DNA of 64,000 nucleotides from Saccharina japonica (Eukaryota; Sar; Phaeophyceae; Laminariales; Laminariaceae): NCBI GenBank assembly GCA_008828725.1, contig MEHQ01001965.1, forward strand, positions 1 to 64,000, read 5' to 3'. The notes below the pieces were generated by a model. The model saw nothing but the letters and a program-made list of their open reading frames with translations. It did not search any database and had not been told where the DNA came from. Each line of letters begins with the position of its first letter. Position 1 is the stretch's first letter. A program made the translations under genes and the position numbers. Below are positions 12,407 through 23,385 of this stretch, piece after piece.

Positions 12407-12969
12407 AATCGACGACGCCATACTTTAATTTAGCGTATATATTATACTATCGGTAGAATGAGCGAGGACTTGGCCCTTACCAATCCGAATCTTTTCAGAT
12501 ATTTTTCGAATGAAAACGGGCACCTGGTCCCAGGGATGGAACCGTCGTGGTTCTATTCCTGTTTGGAACCGGGGAGTGGGTTCGATACCGATGACATCGG
12601 GATCGTGTGCCGTACACCCCACCCGTCACTCACCAAAAAACATGAAGTTCGACTACACAGGATTCGAAGGGGAGCTAGGCACAGAAAAAACAACAAACAG
12701 CGAAAGGGCAATGCAGCCTGAACAAGGGAGGGAAAGAGGAAACATGAAAAGGAAAACATATATACTGCTTGCTGTAGAAAGGAAGCGAAAAAGGCAACAA
12801 TATATTAACAAAGAAACAGGGAAAGCGAGCATGCTTGTGGAGTGGTATTCTGTTATGTGTGATAATCAAACAGACGCCATGAATCGTGATGCCGTGGCTA
12901 CGAGGTGGACCAGCCTATAAACTATGTGTTGGTTAAGCAGAGCCTATCTGTGATATCGTTTGGATGTAA
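12407..12969. other. intergenic, no supported gene
   Basis: Open frames at 12,510-12,920 (+) and on the opposite strand are lysine/arginine- or phenylalanine-rich low complexity. Nothing recognised. Confidence 0.35.
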
Positions 12970-13290
12970 GCTGGTCGCCCCGGTTGTCTAAGTGTTAACC
13001 GCGAAGCTTGTTAGGAGGGAGGTCGAGGGTTCGAGTCTCCGTATGTATGCAGTTTTCCCCCCTGAAATAAAACCCACTGTCGAGAAAGAATGGTATTATA
13101 TATATCGTGGGGGGTAAGCACAATTCGACGAGAGTTGGCGAGGAAAGCAAGTGGTGAAAACTTCTCGCGAAAAAGATGCAAGGCAAGAACCGTAGTGGGA
13201 GAGCAGGGAGAAAAGTCCACTTTGTGACCCCGGATCTGAGTTAGGACTAGAAAGGAGAGAGAAAGAAAGGGCGAAAATAAAAAAAATGGG
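12970..13290 (+). mobile_element. tRNA-derived SINE
   Basis: The head reads GGTCGCCCCGGTTGTCTAAG (A box) and GGTCGAGGGTTCGAGTCTCC (B box). The body contains CAATTCGACGAGAGTTGGCG, GGCAAGAACCGTAGTGGG and GACCCCGGATCTGAGTTAGG, and the tail is AAAATAAAAAAAATGGG. ATGTAAGC immediately precedes this head and also the head of the copy at 19,548, so it may belong to the element. No target duplication was resolved. Confidence 0.85.
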
Positions 13291-14019
13291 ATGAACAAAA
13301 AAATGGAAAAACCGTAGGAGCTCAACATTGGCAGCGGTGTTCCTGGGTCTATATCACGTTTGTTTGCTGTTGTCGGGATGATTATAATCCGAATTATTTG
13401 TGTTGGTCGAAATATTCCATATCGATTATTCCATCCCGTACGAACATATATCGATACTAAAGTTTTCATGCAATAACAACACATATGTTTACCGTGCATT
13501 GCCGATACTTGGTGCGCGCGCGTTCCTTTGGTTAAGGAGAACAATCGATACCATCGCCACGGCTCAATTTCATCTGAATCAATAGATATCGCGAGCAGAC
13601 GATGCCAGCACGAGTTTGATTTGCGATACTATTAATACGATGAGAGGCACAAAACACAAAAAAAAAAACATGTTTTTTGCAGCATTCATGTTTCCGATTG
13701 ATTGCCAGATATTTGGACACGTGATTTGAAGCGCATTTGTCTGAGAATAGAAGGCTGCTCCAAGAAAGAAAATCATTTAGCTACGTATATTTCGGTCGAT
13801 ATATATCTTGGCGTTTCACTCAAACGCCAACAAGTTCAGCCCCTCATTGTGTTTTATGGTCCCGGCTTGACCCGATAGGTTTTACACATACCAGGCTTCG
13901 TGCGAAGTTTCAGGTCGTAATTCGCAAACCAACGGTCTCGGCTGGCTCTCAGCCAAACAATCCCGCATGGTATCCTTTTTCGGTCATTATTATATCGGTA
14001 TAAACTTGGCTGGAAACCA
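13291..14019. other. intergenic, no supported gene
   Basis: AT-rich sequence with scattered ATCGAT words. Nothing else recognised. Confidence 0.35.
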
Positions 14020-14405
14020 TTGCCCTCTGAAATCGGGTACAGTTCTAATACGTCGGTTCAGCGGGACGACTATCCTCTGTATCTTCAGGATGCCAAGTAC
14101 CGTCAAATTCTTCATATTGTATTACGAACTAAACAGTTTGTGTCTTGGACCACAGTCGTCATCACTACGTACGGGGCGAAGGCGGAGGCAGATACTCACG
14201 CAGTCATCGTTACTTCCCGACGAGTCGCCACTCCGCTTCCAACCACGTGGCCATAATACCAGTGACCAACAGGTGGAGGACACATTTCCTTCGCCTCCCC
14301 GGTTCACTTTTTCCCGAACATCGAGGTCGGCGATTGGACTCCGTCTCCGCTTCTCCCACTAGTACTTCTTGTCCCGCTTGTTGTTCTCGTTCTTCGTGGA
14401 AGGTG
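14020..14405 (+). other. possible decayed coding segment, family unknown
   Basis: One plus-strand frame is open from 14,020 to 14,256 (DDYPLYLQDAKYRQILHIVL; AKAEADTHAVIVTSRR). It is interrupted by two stops within 15 bases, then continues open to about 14,407, ending in a hydrophobic run (LLPLVLLVPLVVLVLRG) that could be a membrane anchor. It could be an old gene or chance; no family is recognised. Confidence 0.2.
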
Positions 14406-14877
14406 TGTGTGAGTTCGCTCATCTTCTCGTTTCCACAGTTGTTGAGGCGACGTGTTTGCGTTTGACGGTTTTTGACGGTGTTACAATAGTTTACAGTAGA
14501 GAAAGTTGTTTCAGGCTAGGAGCCAAATTCTTCTGTAGAGGTATATGTACCAACTTTGAAGGGCTTCGTGGACACCACGCACGCAGGTTGCACTCGACCA
14601 CCTCGCGATGCGCGGTAGGTGCGCCACCCCATATTCACCCGACGAGTAGATGGTGCCCATATCTGAGGTACAGCTGGGTGTTCCTTCTGCGTTTCAATAT
14701 GTGATGGCAATAGGCCTTCGCCCCAAATGATCCTGATGTTAATAGTAACTTCTTCGACCCTGCGTTATCTGTATTAATACGCCTCGGGAGCCCTGCACCG
14801 CGACATTTGCGATATACATTGTATATCATATGGGATGTACGAAATACCCTGTCAGTGTTAATTAGGAGTTGGAGGCT

Positions 14878-14915
14878 GCTGCTCAAACATCACGAGTACG
14901 TGATGTTTGAGCAGC
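14878..14915. repeat. perfect 16-bp inverted repeat (hairpin)
   Basis: The arm GCTGCTCAAACATCAC (14,878-14,893) and its exact complement (14,900-14,915) are separated by the 6-base loop GAGTAC. No T-run follows, so it is not a terminator. Function unknown. Confidence 0.85.
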
Positions 14916-14995
14916 CCCCAAAAACCCGTTACCAACAGCTCCTATTTCCTTCAACGGGTAATCCTACCGCTAGAGCAGATCGAACCCCATCGCAA

Positions 14996-15016
14996 GGGTT
15001 AGGGTTAGGGTTAGGT
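14996..15016 (+). repeat. interstitial telomere-type repeat (TTAGGG)3
   Basis: Three uninterrupted TTAGGG units occur inside unique sequence. TTAGGG is the telomere repeat of many eukaryotes, including brown algae. Flanking non-telomeric sequence on both sides shows this is not a chromosome end. Confidence 0.8.
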
Positions 15017-16880
15017 ATCGCACCGACCCTGTAATACTGCTTTCAATGTGTTGGTCTGACGCAGGAGACGCTCCAACTTGTTGCCAGGCTGCACAAGCAC
15101 CGTGATTTGACCCCATATATATGATATGTGTGTTTTTCTTTGTTTCTTTTTGTGAAATCACCCCGAAGTTGGGTATGACCGCAGCAGCACGGGCTCGTCT
15201 AGACAGTAACCGCCTTTATGCACTGGCACGCTTGCGCGTGGTCGACTTCCATGCTACTACACCGACTCTAGCGGCCACCGTCCACCTAGTTTCACCATGC
15301 TCATCATGTTCGCGAACATACCTCGTCGCCAACAAACCTATCGTGTACCAGGTATATGTACTATACAGTAGTACTTATTGCGTCGTGGGTCATATGTATA
15401 TATCCTGCCTACTCGTACTCGTAGAGCGCAAGGCGTCCGACAATCGAACCTTGTTATGTTACGAAACAAAGCAAATTCGTGTTCCAATATTGTTGCGTCT
15501 AGAAGACCTCCGCCGTCTGCACCGCACCATAGGCGAGAAGCCGTGTTGCGCGCTAACCCTAGGTGAGGGATGGGTTAGATGCAGGAGCGCTCAAGTAACG
15601 AAGTATACGCCTTCATAAACATACTCGAAAGCCACTTAAGACAGCAGTGCGTTGCGACACTTAGAGCTTAAAACCGTGTTTTGCCGCGAACCCGTTCAGG
15701 TGCGGTACGTGTTTTCTTTCCCTCCGGCGAAAACCACATTCCCAATATTTGTTTCACCTGCCGCAAAAACCGCTTCGCTTCCATCAACAGACCGTTTCTG
15801 CTCGATGCCGAAATGTCGACTCGCGGAACGACCGTCTCGCTAGCGCAAGAGACCAACAACTTATCAGTGCGCTGCTATACATCGCTGCTACCGTATACCT
15901 GATATGCGAAACTCACTGCTCGTAGAAGCAGTGCGCAATACATAGAATATATACCATACCTACTCATAATGTTGTGCTCGTTTCTCTAAATTATGCTACG
16001 TAATGAAACCCAATTTTACCACGGTGGGATTTGAACTTTTGCACAAAATTCTATCAGTAGTGGCAGTTGAAGCTATCCACGATTAATAGGCTACCAGGGA
16101 GACCGGTCGTACTTTGTCGGTGTATATATACCGCGTATTGTTTGGCTACCTTCGTATTTTTTTTTATCAACGCAAATCAAAGAACTACTCGTACCACAAA
16201 CTGCAAATTAAAGTAGGTTTTTGATACTTCACAAGGTGAGGGGGTTAACGACTACCATCCTCCATGAATAGTCGCGTTTTACAAAGTGTTCAGGGTTTGT
16301 CTTGCTGGACGTTTTCCGTGCTTGACTTGTGTCTTGAACTACTGCCTGTAGGCATAGTATTTATTACGCTGTGTTCAAGCACGCCAATGCAGGATAAACC
16401 ACGAGGCCATCCGAGTACACTTCCGTCTCCCTTTTTTGCTATTAATAGGAGCTGGCTCGCTCTGCAATGCGTACTCGTATATAATATAGTATTCCCAACT
16501 TTGTACTTGTGATTATGCTCGTATATATATACCAGGTATACGACTTCGAGCATGGACGAGTACCTACGTATCGATATTGATTTTATCGTGAATACGCCCA
16601 TTCGGATTTTTGCGTATTAAAACCTATGTTCGGAAATCTGCAACCACCAATTCTGCAGACGGTTTTCATACGCCACACTCGCTCGCTGTACGAGTATGAC
16701 CTGTAGGGACCTGAGATATTTCGTGCATAATTACTACGAGTACCAGGGTACTGTTTTGTTCGTTTTTGTTTTCCCTCACATTACTATCATAACGTGGTCG
16801 TCAATACGTAGGAGTCGAGTCTATCCGTTGTCAAGTTCTCACAGGGAATGTCCCGAATACGCTGGATAGTAGTATATACG
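15017..16880. other. intergenic, no supported gene
   Basis: The longest open frame (15,121-15,618, +) has no recognisable motif. Short TACTCGTA and TACCAGGTA words are frequent. No gene or element can be supported. Confidence 0.35.
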
Positions 16881-16990
16881 TAGGGCTGGGTATATCCATT
16901 TCAGGAAAAAGTTGATATATCCGCCGGATATGGATATCATACGCCATATCTACATAGTGTCTACTTCCTCAAAGTTGATATATATATAAA
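16880..16990. repeat. GGATATATCC-type repeat with a hAT-like end
   Basis: TAGGGCTGGGTATATCC is followed by several GATATATCC/GGATATGG words. It resembles the terminus (TAGAGCTGGGTAT plus GATATATCC subterminal repeats) of the element at 19,968-23,377, so it is probably a solitary decayed end of the same family. Confidence 0.45.
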
Positions 16991-17054
16991 CGGCTGTTCA
17001 TATGTAGCATCTACCATCAGCGGGGTATTGTATTTATCAAGGACTATCATGGGA

Positions 17055-17430
17055 GTCAACGGGACGGGAATTCTCATAGAGAACGGGACGGGACGGGTAT
17101 TCCCGTCCCGTCCCATCGTGAAATGTCTCCCGTCCACAACCTCCCGTCCCATCCCATCATGTTTTTCCTACCAATTTCCGTCCCATATGGCCGAATTTGT
17201 ATCCTCCCGTCCTCCCGTCCCCACCTTGCTTCCCATCCCATCGTCGGATACTTTCTCCCGTCCCATCACTTCCCATCCCGTTGGCATGATACTTTATCCC
17301 GTCCCACTTGCTTCCCGCCCCACTATCCCCGTACGTACTCCCGTTCCCATGACCATTATGGGCATGCTGCTCCCATTTTCAGTTCCCATCCTCCTCCCAT
17401 TTGCTCTTCCCACTCAACCTCCCAAATCTC
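17055..17430. repeat. CCCGTCCCAT minisatellite
   Basis: Words of the type CCCGTCCCAT, CTTCCCATCCCGT and CTCCCGTCCC recur over about 370 bp with decreasing regularity to the right. The plus-strand open frames here (17,028-17,465 and 17,123-17,506) are proline/serine-rich translations of the repeat. Confidence 0.8.
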
Positions 17431-17777
17431 CCATTTGCACTTCCCACTTACGTTTAGTTTCGTAGTTTCAGTGGAAGTTGTAAATATTCATATTTTTTAT
17501 ATGTGAATCCAAGGTGAATATTGGGTTTAATTATTTATTGTTGTGGTACGCTGTCAGCTCTCCCATTTTATGTTTTTTTTCACTTTTGGAGAGAGACGCA
17601 CCACACACGCACCACACACACGTTCCTCATGGCGGAATCGGCCCGTGGTGGCTCGGCTGCTGAGCCTCCGGCACAGCCAAGTCGGTCATCTGCGATCAGT
17701 GGTACTCCCGTGATTGATCCGACCATTCCTATAAACAGAAAGGAAAAGAAAGAAATTATTGAAACAATTCCGATTTG

Positions 17778-18095
17778 CCGGTCGCCCCGGTGGGCTAGCA
17801 GGTAACCACGAAGCTTTTTAGCGTCAAGGTCACCAGTTCGAGCCCCCCCCGTGTGCATGCTCGTAGGGACTTTTTCTCGCAAAAAATCTTGACTAGCTGA
17901 AAGCGCGAGAGCGTGAGTTAGCAAAATTCGATGAAAATCGACGAGCGCTGGGAAGGCTGAACCCTCTGCGCGATAAAAAATTAAGGCAAGAACCGTAGTG
18001 GGGGAGGAGGGAGAGGAGCCTACTTTGTCACCCCGGGTCTGAGTTACGACTAGGGAGGGAGAAAGACGGAAGTGCGAAGATAATAAATGGGAAAC
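17778..18095 (+). mobile_element. tRNA-derived SINE
   Basis: The head reads GGTCGCCCCGGTGGGCTAGC (A box region) and CCAGTTCGAGCCCCC (B box). The body contains GACTAGCTGAAAGCGCGAG, AAAATTCGATGAAAATCGAC and GGGTCTGAGTTACGACTAGG, ending in AAGATAATAAATGG, with an A-rich run at 18,098-18,114. This copy is the closest intact relative of the split copy at 62,495. Confidence 0.85.
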
Positions 18096-18898
18096 AAGAA
18101 AAAAAAAAAAAAATGGAAGGTTAGAGCAGAAACGGTTTGATTGAACCATTCCAATTGTGAGACAATACCAGAAAATAATTGCTGAAACAATATCTATTAG
18201 AAGGCCAGGACACAAACCTATTGGCCGAAACATTCCTTTTAGTAGATGCACCACGAAGAAAGCAGCTTCTCGACCAATTCCATTTAAATGGACTTCCGGA
18301 AGGTCTACTGTAAAAGCAATAGTCCATTGCGGGTAGGTCCCATATTATATTGAAGAAGTAATGGAGTATTGGAGCGGAAAAGTTGCAGGATACAATCACA
18401 GTTAATTCACAGAGCTCTAAAACAATTGCTCAAGCAATTCCAATCAGCAGGTGGACTACAATATGCTGTTGTCTTTGCAATTCCAATTGCAGCAATATGG
18501 TTAGAATCAATTGTCCGCCGCATTTCATTTAATAGACTTTTCGGTGGGTCAATTGTAGGCGCATTAGTCTATTGCGATGCCTATTGTCCAAGGCTTAAGC
18601 AGAAAGGAAATGTAGAAAACAATCCTAGTGACTCATCGGCCGCCAAACATTTTGTCCGAGATATATTTAATTTAATGGGCATCCTCCGAAATATGTTGTC
18701 TGGTCGATTCCAATTAATAGACTGCTTCATGAATCGTTTGCCTTTGCAACTTTAGGAAATAGCTTCCTCATGCAAACATTGATGTGTCAAATTCCTATTG
18801 CAGCATACGGAATCAATTGACCGGTAACATATTATTGTCGATTAAATGGAAATGTCTGATTGTCTGGACATTTGTTTTCGAAGCCTGCCAAATATATG

Positions 18899-19207
18899 AA
18901 ATTGCCAGGACAATTATGTAGAAAGATGCCAACTAAATGGAATTGCCCGCGCAATTTATTTAGAAAGATGTCAATTAAATAGAATTGCCAGCACAATTGG
19001 TTGAGAAGGATGTATATTAAATGAAATTGCCAGGACAATTGATTTAGAAAGATTCCAATTAAATGCAATTGCCAGCACAATTCATTTGGGAGGGTGTCAA
19101 TTGAATGGAATTGCCAGCACAGTTTATTTAGAGGGGTGTCAATTAAATAGAATTGCCAGCACAATTTATTTAGGAGAATATTAATCAAATGGAATTGCCA
19201 GCACAAT
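18899..19207. repeat. 42-bp satellite array, about 7.5 units
   Basis: The unit is AATTGCCAGCACAATTTATT followed by TAGAAAGATGTCAATTAAATGG, repeated with substitutions. Each unit begins with a quasi-palindrome (AATTGccagcaCAATT). Because 42 is a multiple of three and stops are absent on the minus strand, the array translates into a 14-residue repeat (consensus LCWQFHLIDIFLNK). I regard that as a consequence of the unit length, not as a gene. Confidence 0.85.
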
Positions 19208-19547
19208 AATAGGCACCGAAAATAATCTGCAATGGTCCATTAGCGTTACAATAGAATGGGATATTATATTTCAATAGACTATGGGTTCAGCAACGGGATT
19301 TCGGTGGTTACTGCTAATAGCAATTACTTCAACCATTAATGTAGATGGGTGTATACTAGCATACATTAGGTGAACGATAGGGCCAAGTCGGTGTCTGTTA
19401 GTAGGAATTGTCTGTACCATAGAGCTCGATGAGTTCCAATTAATTGGAATTGGCGACCACAATTGCCAGTCAATTGTAATAGGAAACTATTAATAGGAAA
19501 TTAGACTATTGTCAATTGTCCAGGGTGTGATTTTTATACCATGTAAG

Positions 19548-19868
19548 CCGGTCGCCCCGGTAGACTAGTGGTCAGCTTCAAGACTAATGGCATTGGTACC
19601 CAAGTTCGAATCCCACCGTGGTGAAAATTTTACTTTATTTGAAAACATAAAAAGGAACCAATTGCTGAGAGCGCCTTCGTGGCGTGGGTAGGCGGAATCC
19701 GCCGCAAGTTGACGAGGGAAGGGAGTGCTGAAATCTTCTCGCGATGAAAATGCAAGGCCAGTACCGTAGTGGGGAGGGGGGAAAGAGCCTACGTAGTGAC
19801 CCCGGATCTGAGTTACAACTAAAGAGGGATAGAGAAAAAAGAAAGGCGGAGCTAATAAATGAGATGGA
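19548..19868 (+). mobile_element. tRNA-derived SINE
   Basis: The head reads GCCGGTCGCCCCGGTAGACT and then CCCAAGTTCGAATCCCACC, the best-preserved tRNA-like B box in the window. The body contains CGCAAGTTGACGAGGG, AAGGCCAGTACCGTAGTGGG and GACCCCGGATCTGAGTTAC, ending in CTAATAAATGAGATGG. A free tRNA gene is unlikely because the anticodon stem does not pair and the SINE body follows directly. Confidence 0.85.
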
Positions 19869-21408
19869 CAAAAGCAATACCTGGTAAGTGCATATGAATA
19901 TAGTGTGCAGCATATTTTTATTCATCTGGAAGTACCTGAATATTATCGGGTATATACATGTAGATATTAGAGCTGGGTATCGTGTTGAAAACCGGGGGGG
20001 TATGATATTGATATATTGCCCCCCAAAAATCTGGATATGTCCCGATTCTGGATATATCATATTATATCCATATTTATTTGCATATCATGGTCTCCTGGAT
20101 ATAGTTGGATATATGTTCGGGATATGATATGTTATTACAGATATCCGGATGGACTACGGGATATATGTGGATATATCTGTGATATATCCGTGACATTTCC
20201 GATATATCAGGTTATGTATCATTTCTATGTTGTTTTGTACGCGCATATGTGCTATAGCTATCAGGCTACACAGCAGTAGTGACTGATTGGCACGAAGTAT
20301 AATATCATATTATGCCTGGTACATAACAAGGTGCGCCATGCTATTAATACTAAGTTTGAAACCTGGTAGCAACATAAGGCACCACGTTTGTGGGCATCAC
20401 GTTATAAATATACGATTGTGCTTGCCATCCGACATGTGCAGCATGCAGCATGGGCTTCAACAATGATCACTCATAACATTCCCGAAAGAAGAATACAACC
20501 CTGATACTATTGTTCCATTATTCCATTTCCCGTCCGACAATGTGCACCACAATGAATGGTGTCACATGCCACTAGCTACATGCCAAAATGACGGAGAAGA
20601 AGCAAGGTTAAAATCAGCCCAAGAACACAACGTACGACAACTATCCACTGCTCATTGCACAATAAGCAAGTCTCCTCAAACCAACAAACTCATTTCCACC
20701 CCTAAATGTACCAAGCTAAAACCAACACCCCTCCCCCCCCACCCCGCCCACACCCAGCACTCCCAAACAAGCATTTAAATAAATTCCACTGTCCACACAA
20801 ATGGCCGGATTCAAGTTGCCGCGAGCTTATTTCAACACACAGCAGGCTGTGCGGTGTTGCTGCTCAATACTGTTTCGCTCCGACTGTGGCTCTGCTTTCT
20901 GCAACCCCTCCCCCCAAAATCTACTGATGCTACCCCCCTTGTCCCTTACCAACGTAATACAGCTACGACTCGTAGGTATTTATTTTGACCAATGAGGAAG
21001 CAGTTTTTGAGTTCTGCTGTATCCATTTGGTCAATAGCAATGTGCGAGTCCAGTAGCTGCTGTTGCGTCTTAACTGGCCCATCCATGCTCTCGTGTCATC
21101 GTCATCGTTATACATTAATAATGCGGTACATCCAGTGACCTTTCGTCGAACAATATACTTGTCGAAATTACTGTAGTGTTTGTTTAATTTATAAAGTACT
21201 CGTACGGCATTCTACATTCTACGCGGTCCATCTATTGGTCGCATTCATCCGCAGTTCAGCAGATCCACTGACACCACAAATCGGAGCTCGAAGTGTGAAA
21301 TATCCCGATATGTCGGCGATATATCACGTGATATATCGGATATATCCCATGATATCGACGGATATATACCATGATATATCGTATCTCGCATTTATACCCA
21401 ATATGGGT

Positions 21409-21895
21409 TTGTTAGGTAAGGTATACCTATACCCGGGTAACATTTTGACGTCGTACCTAACGTACCTAAAACTTAGGTAAGGTATTGACGGCCGTACCTA
21501 ACGTACCTAAAACTTAGGTAAGGTATTGAGATTCGTACCTAACGTACCTAAAACTTAGGTAAGGTATTGAGGTCGTCCCAAGGCTCGTACCTAAACCCGG
21601 GTATTTCGTCGACATGTATACCCGATACCCGGGTAAGGTATGGGGGTCCGTACCTAACGTACCTAAAACTTAGGTAAGGTATCGGGGTCCGTACCTAACG
21701 TACCTAAAACTTAGGTAAGGTATTGAGGGCTGTACCTAACGTACCTAAACTTAGGTAAGGTATCGGGGTCCGTACCTAACGTACCTAAAACTTAGGTAAG
21801 GTATTGAGGTCGTCCCTGAGCTCGTACCTAAACCCGGGTATTCCGTCGACATGTATACCCGTACCCGGGTAAGGGTACCCGGGTACATACAAGTA
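21409..21895. repeat. 41-bp TACCTAA/TTAGGTA tandem array, block 1
   Basis: The unit is CGTACCTAACGTACCTAAAA followed by CTTAGGTAAGGTATTGAGGTC. Each unit is self-complementary around AACTT (TACCTAA...TTAGGTA), so it can form a hairpin. A second unit type with the palindrome ACCCGGGT and GTCGACATGTATACCC is interspersed about every 240 bp, giving a higher-order structure. Confidence 0.85.
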
Positions 21896-21980
21896 AGAAA
21901 ACTGTAAAATTAGGAGGGCTGGGCACTGAAAACAGTATACACTGGCGGTAGAAATCTACTCGCAGCAACTATACAGCAGT

Positions 21981-22143
21981 CAGGACACCTAATAAGAAAC
22001 AGGAAATCTGTTCCAGGCTGGATTTCTTATTTTAGTGAGGGTGCTTTCTACACTAAATTCAATATAACGACTCTCGAATTTCCTATTATCCTCTAAATCT
22101 CAGCCTGGATTTCTTATTAGCCTGTTTCTTATCAGGTGTACTG
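21981..22143. mobile_element. MITE family A, full copy (163 bp)
   Basis: The terminal inverted repeats are CAGGACACCTAATAAGAAAC on the left and, inverted, CAGTACACCTGATAAGAAAC on the right; the pairing continues into AGG. The interior is AT-rich and non-coding. It lies between the two 41-bp arrays inside the hAT-like element. Copies at 438-588 and 3,790-3,840 share the ends. No clear target duplication was seen, so the superfamily is open. Confidence 0.65.
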
Positions 22144-22734
22144 TACTCTGTATACTGGTTGGGCCTGCCAGTAGACGAACCCATTCAGAACTGAAAAACA
22201 ATCCCACGCTACGAATGCCGAGTAGTTTGTCCCCAAATATGTAGGGCCAATTCTTACGGGTTTATCGCGTACAACCAACAGCCGAGTGTTAATAAACGAA
22301 AAAACATAAACATCGTAGTTTTTTTCTGGGTGAGTGGCTCGGGAGCTGGCCCGGGAGTGTCCTGCGTCCCTCGCTCGGTGAAGCTTGGCCCTCCGGGTCT
22401 CCACAAGGGGTTTAGCTCATTGTCCACGATCCACGACGCTACTCTACCCCTGGTTTGGGCCCGTCTGGGTGACAGGTTTCCTGGGTGCGTCACAGGTGGC
22501 GAGTGCCCTGGTGCTTGTGTGTGGGCGGGGAGATCGCATACGTACCTACTTTTTATCAAGTTGAAAAAATTGAAAATACGTGAGGTGTGAGCTGTGAGGC
22601 TGTGAGTACTTTGCAATTTGCTACGTATAAAAAATACGTATTATATTTCAATTCAAGAATTTGAGTTTTTTGTCTCTCGCAGATGACGTAATGTGTTTCA
22701 CTTTTTCTTACGTGCACATTTCAGGTCGTAAGGT

Positions 22735-23225
22735 ATCTGAACTCGTACCTAAACCCGGGTATTTCGTCGACGTGTATACCCGTACCCGGGTAAGGTATCG
22801 AGCGGCGTACCTATCGTACCTAAAACTTAGGTAAGGTATCGAAGTCCGTACCTAACGTACCTAAAACTTAGGTAAGGTATTGAGGTCCGTACCTAACGTA
22901 CCTAAAACTTAGGTAAGGCATCGGGGTTCGTACCTTACGTACCTAAAACTTAGGAATGGTATTGAGGTCGTCTCTGAGCTTGTACCTAAACCCGGGTATT
23001 TTCGTCGACGTGTATACCGGGTCCCGTACCCGGGTAAGGTATCGAGCGGTGTACCTATCGTACCTAAAACTTAGGTAAGGTATCGAGGTCCGTACCTAAC
23101 GTACCTAACACTTAGGTAAGGTATCGGGGTCCGTACCTAACGTGCCTACTAAGTGGTTAGGTAAGGTACATACCCGGGTATTTTACCCGGGTATACCTAA
23201 GTACGTACCTTACCTAACACACCCT
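22735..23225. repeat. 41-bp TACCTAA/TTAGGTA tandem array, block 2
   Basis: Same unit and same orientation as block 1 (21,409-21,895), including the ACCCGGGT/GTCGACGTGTATACC variant units at about 22,750 and 22,985. It ends with TACCCGGGTATTTTACCCGG and CCTTACCTAACAC. Between the blocks, 22,144-22,734 is unique sequence with no supported gene. Confidence 0.85.
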
Positions 23226-23385
23226 TGATTATTTCATAATACCGTCGGGATATGAGACAAAATATAATTAGGCACTTTATATCTAGATTGAGGGGAAAAA
23301 TCTGGATATAAATATGGCCATATCATATCCATATTGGGTAGATATATCCTCGCACGGGATATGGATACCCAGCTCTAGTAGATAT

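Larger units (their letters stand above)
17700..19530. repeat. AATTG-rich diverged repeat block
   Basis: Outside the two SINEs, the block is dominated by quasi-palindromic words such as CAATTG, AATTCCAATTG and CTATTGTCCAA, spaced 20-60 bp apart. The most regular part is the 42-bp array at 18,899-19,207. The rest may be older, diverged copies of the same satellite. No protein is supported. Confidence 0.55.
19960..23385. mobile_element. hAT-like non-autonomous element with 8-bp target duplication
   Basis: A perfect terminal inverted repeat, TAGAGCTGGGTATC, lies at 19,968 and, inverted, ends at 23,377. It is flanked on both sides by the same 8 bases, GTAGATAT (19,960-19,967 and 23,378-23,385). 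Eight-base duplications and short TA(G/A)-starting repeats are typical of the hAT superfamily. Both subterminal regions (about 20,030-20,210 and 23,260-23,360) are packed with GATATATCC/GGATATG words, as expected for transposase binding sites. The 3,410-bp interior has no transposase-like frame, so the element needs a helper. It contains two arrays of 41-bp repeats and a nested MITE. Confidence 0.75.

Noticed and set aside
14996..15016. Chromosome end
   Set aside because: Only three TTAGGG units, with ordinary sequence on both sides.
17028..17506. Proline-rich protein ORFs
   Set aside because: They are translations of the CCCGTCCCAT minisatellite in two overlapping frames.
18832..19206. Minus-strand ORF of 124 codons with Trp/Leu repeats
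   Set aside because: It is the translation of a 42-bp satellite; unit length divisible by three explains the open frame.
19548..19620. Possible true tRNA gene
   Set aside because: A and B boxes are good, but the anticodon stem does not pair and the sequence continues into the SINE body shared by five other loci.
21409..23220. Separate transposon bounded by TGTTAGGTAAGGTA inverted ends around the two arrays
   Set aside because: The ends are part of the tandem unit, the two arrays are in direct orientation, and no target duplication was found at those borders.
21409..23225. CRISPR-like regular array
   Set aside because: The whole unit repeats; there are no unique spacers, and the context is eukaryotic.
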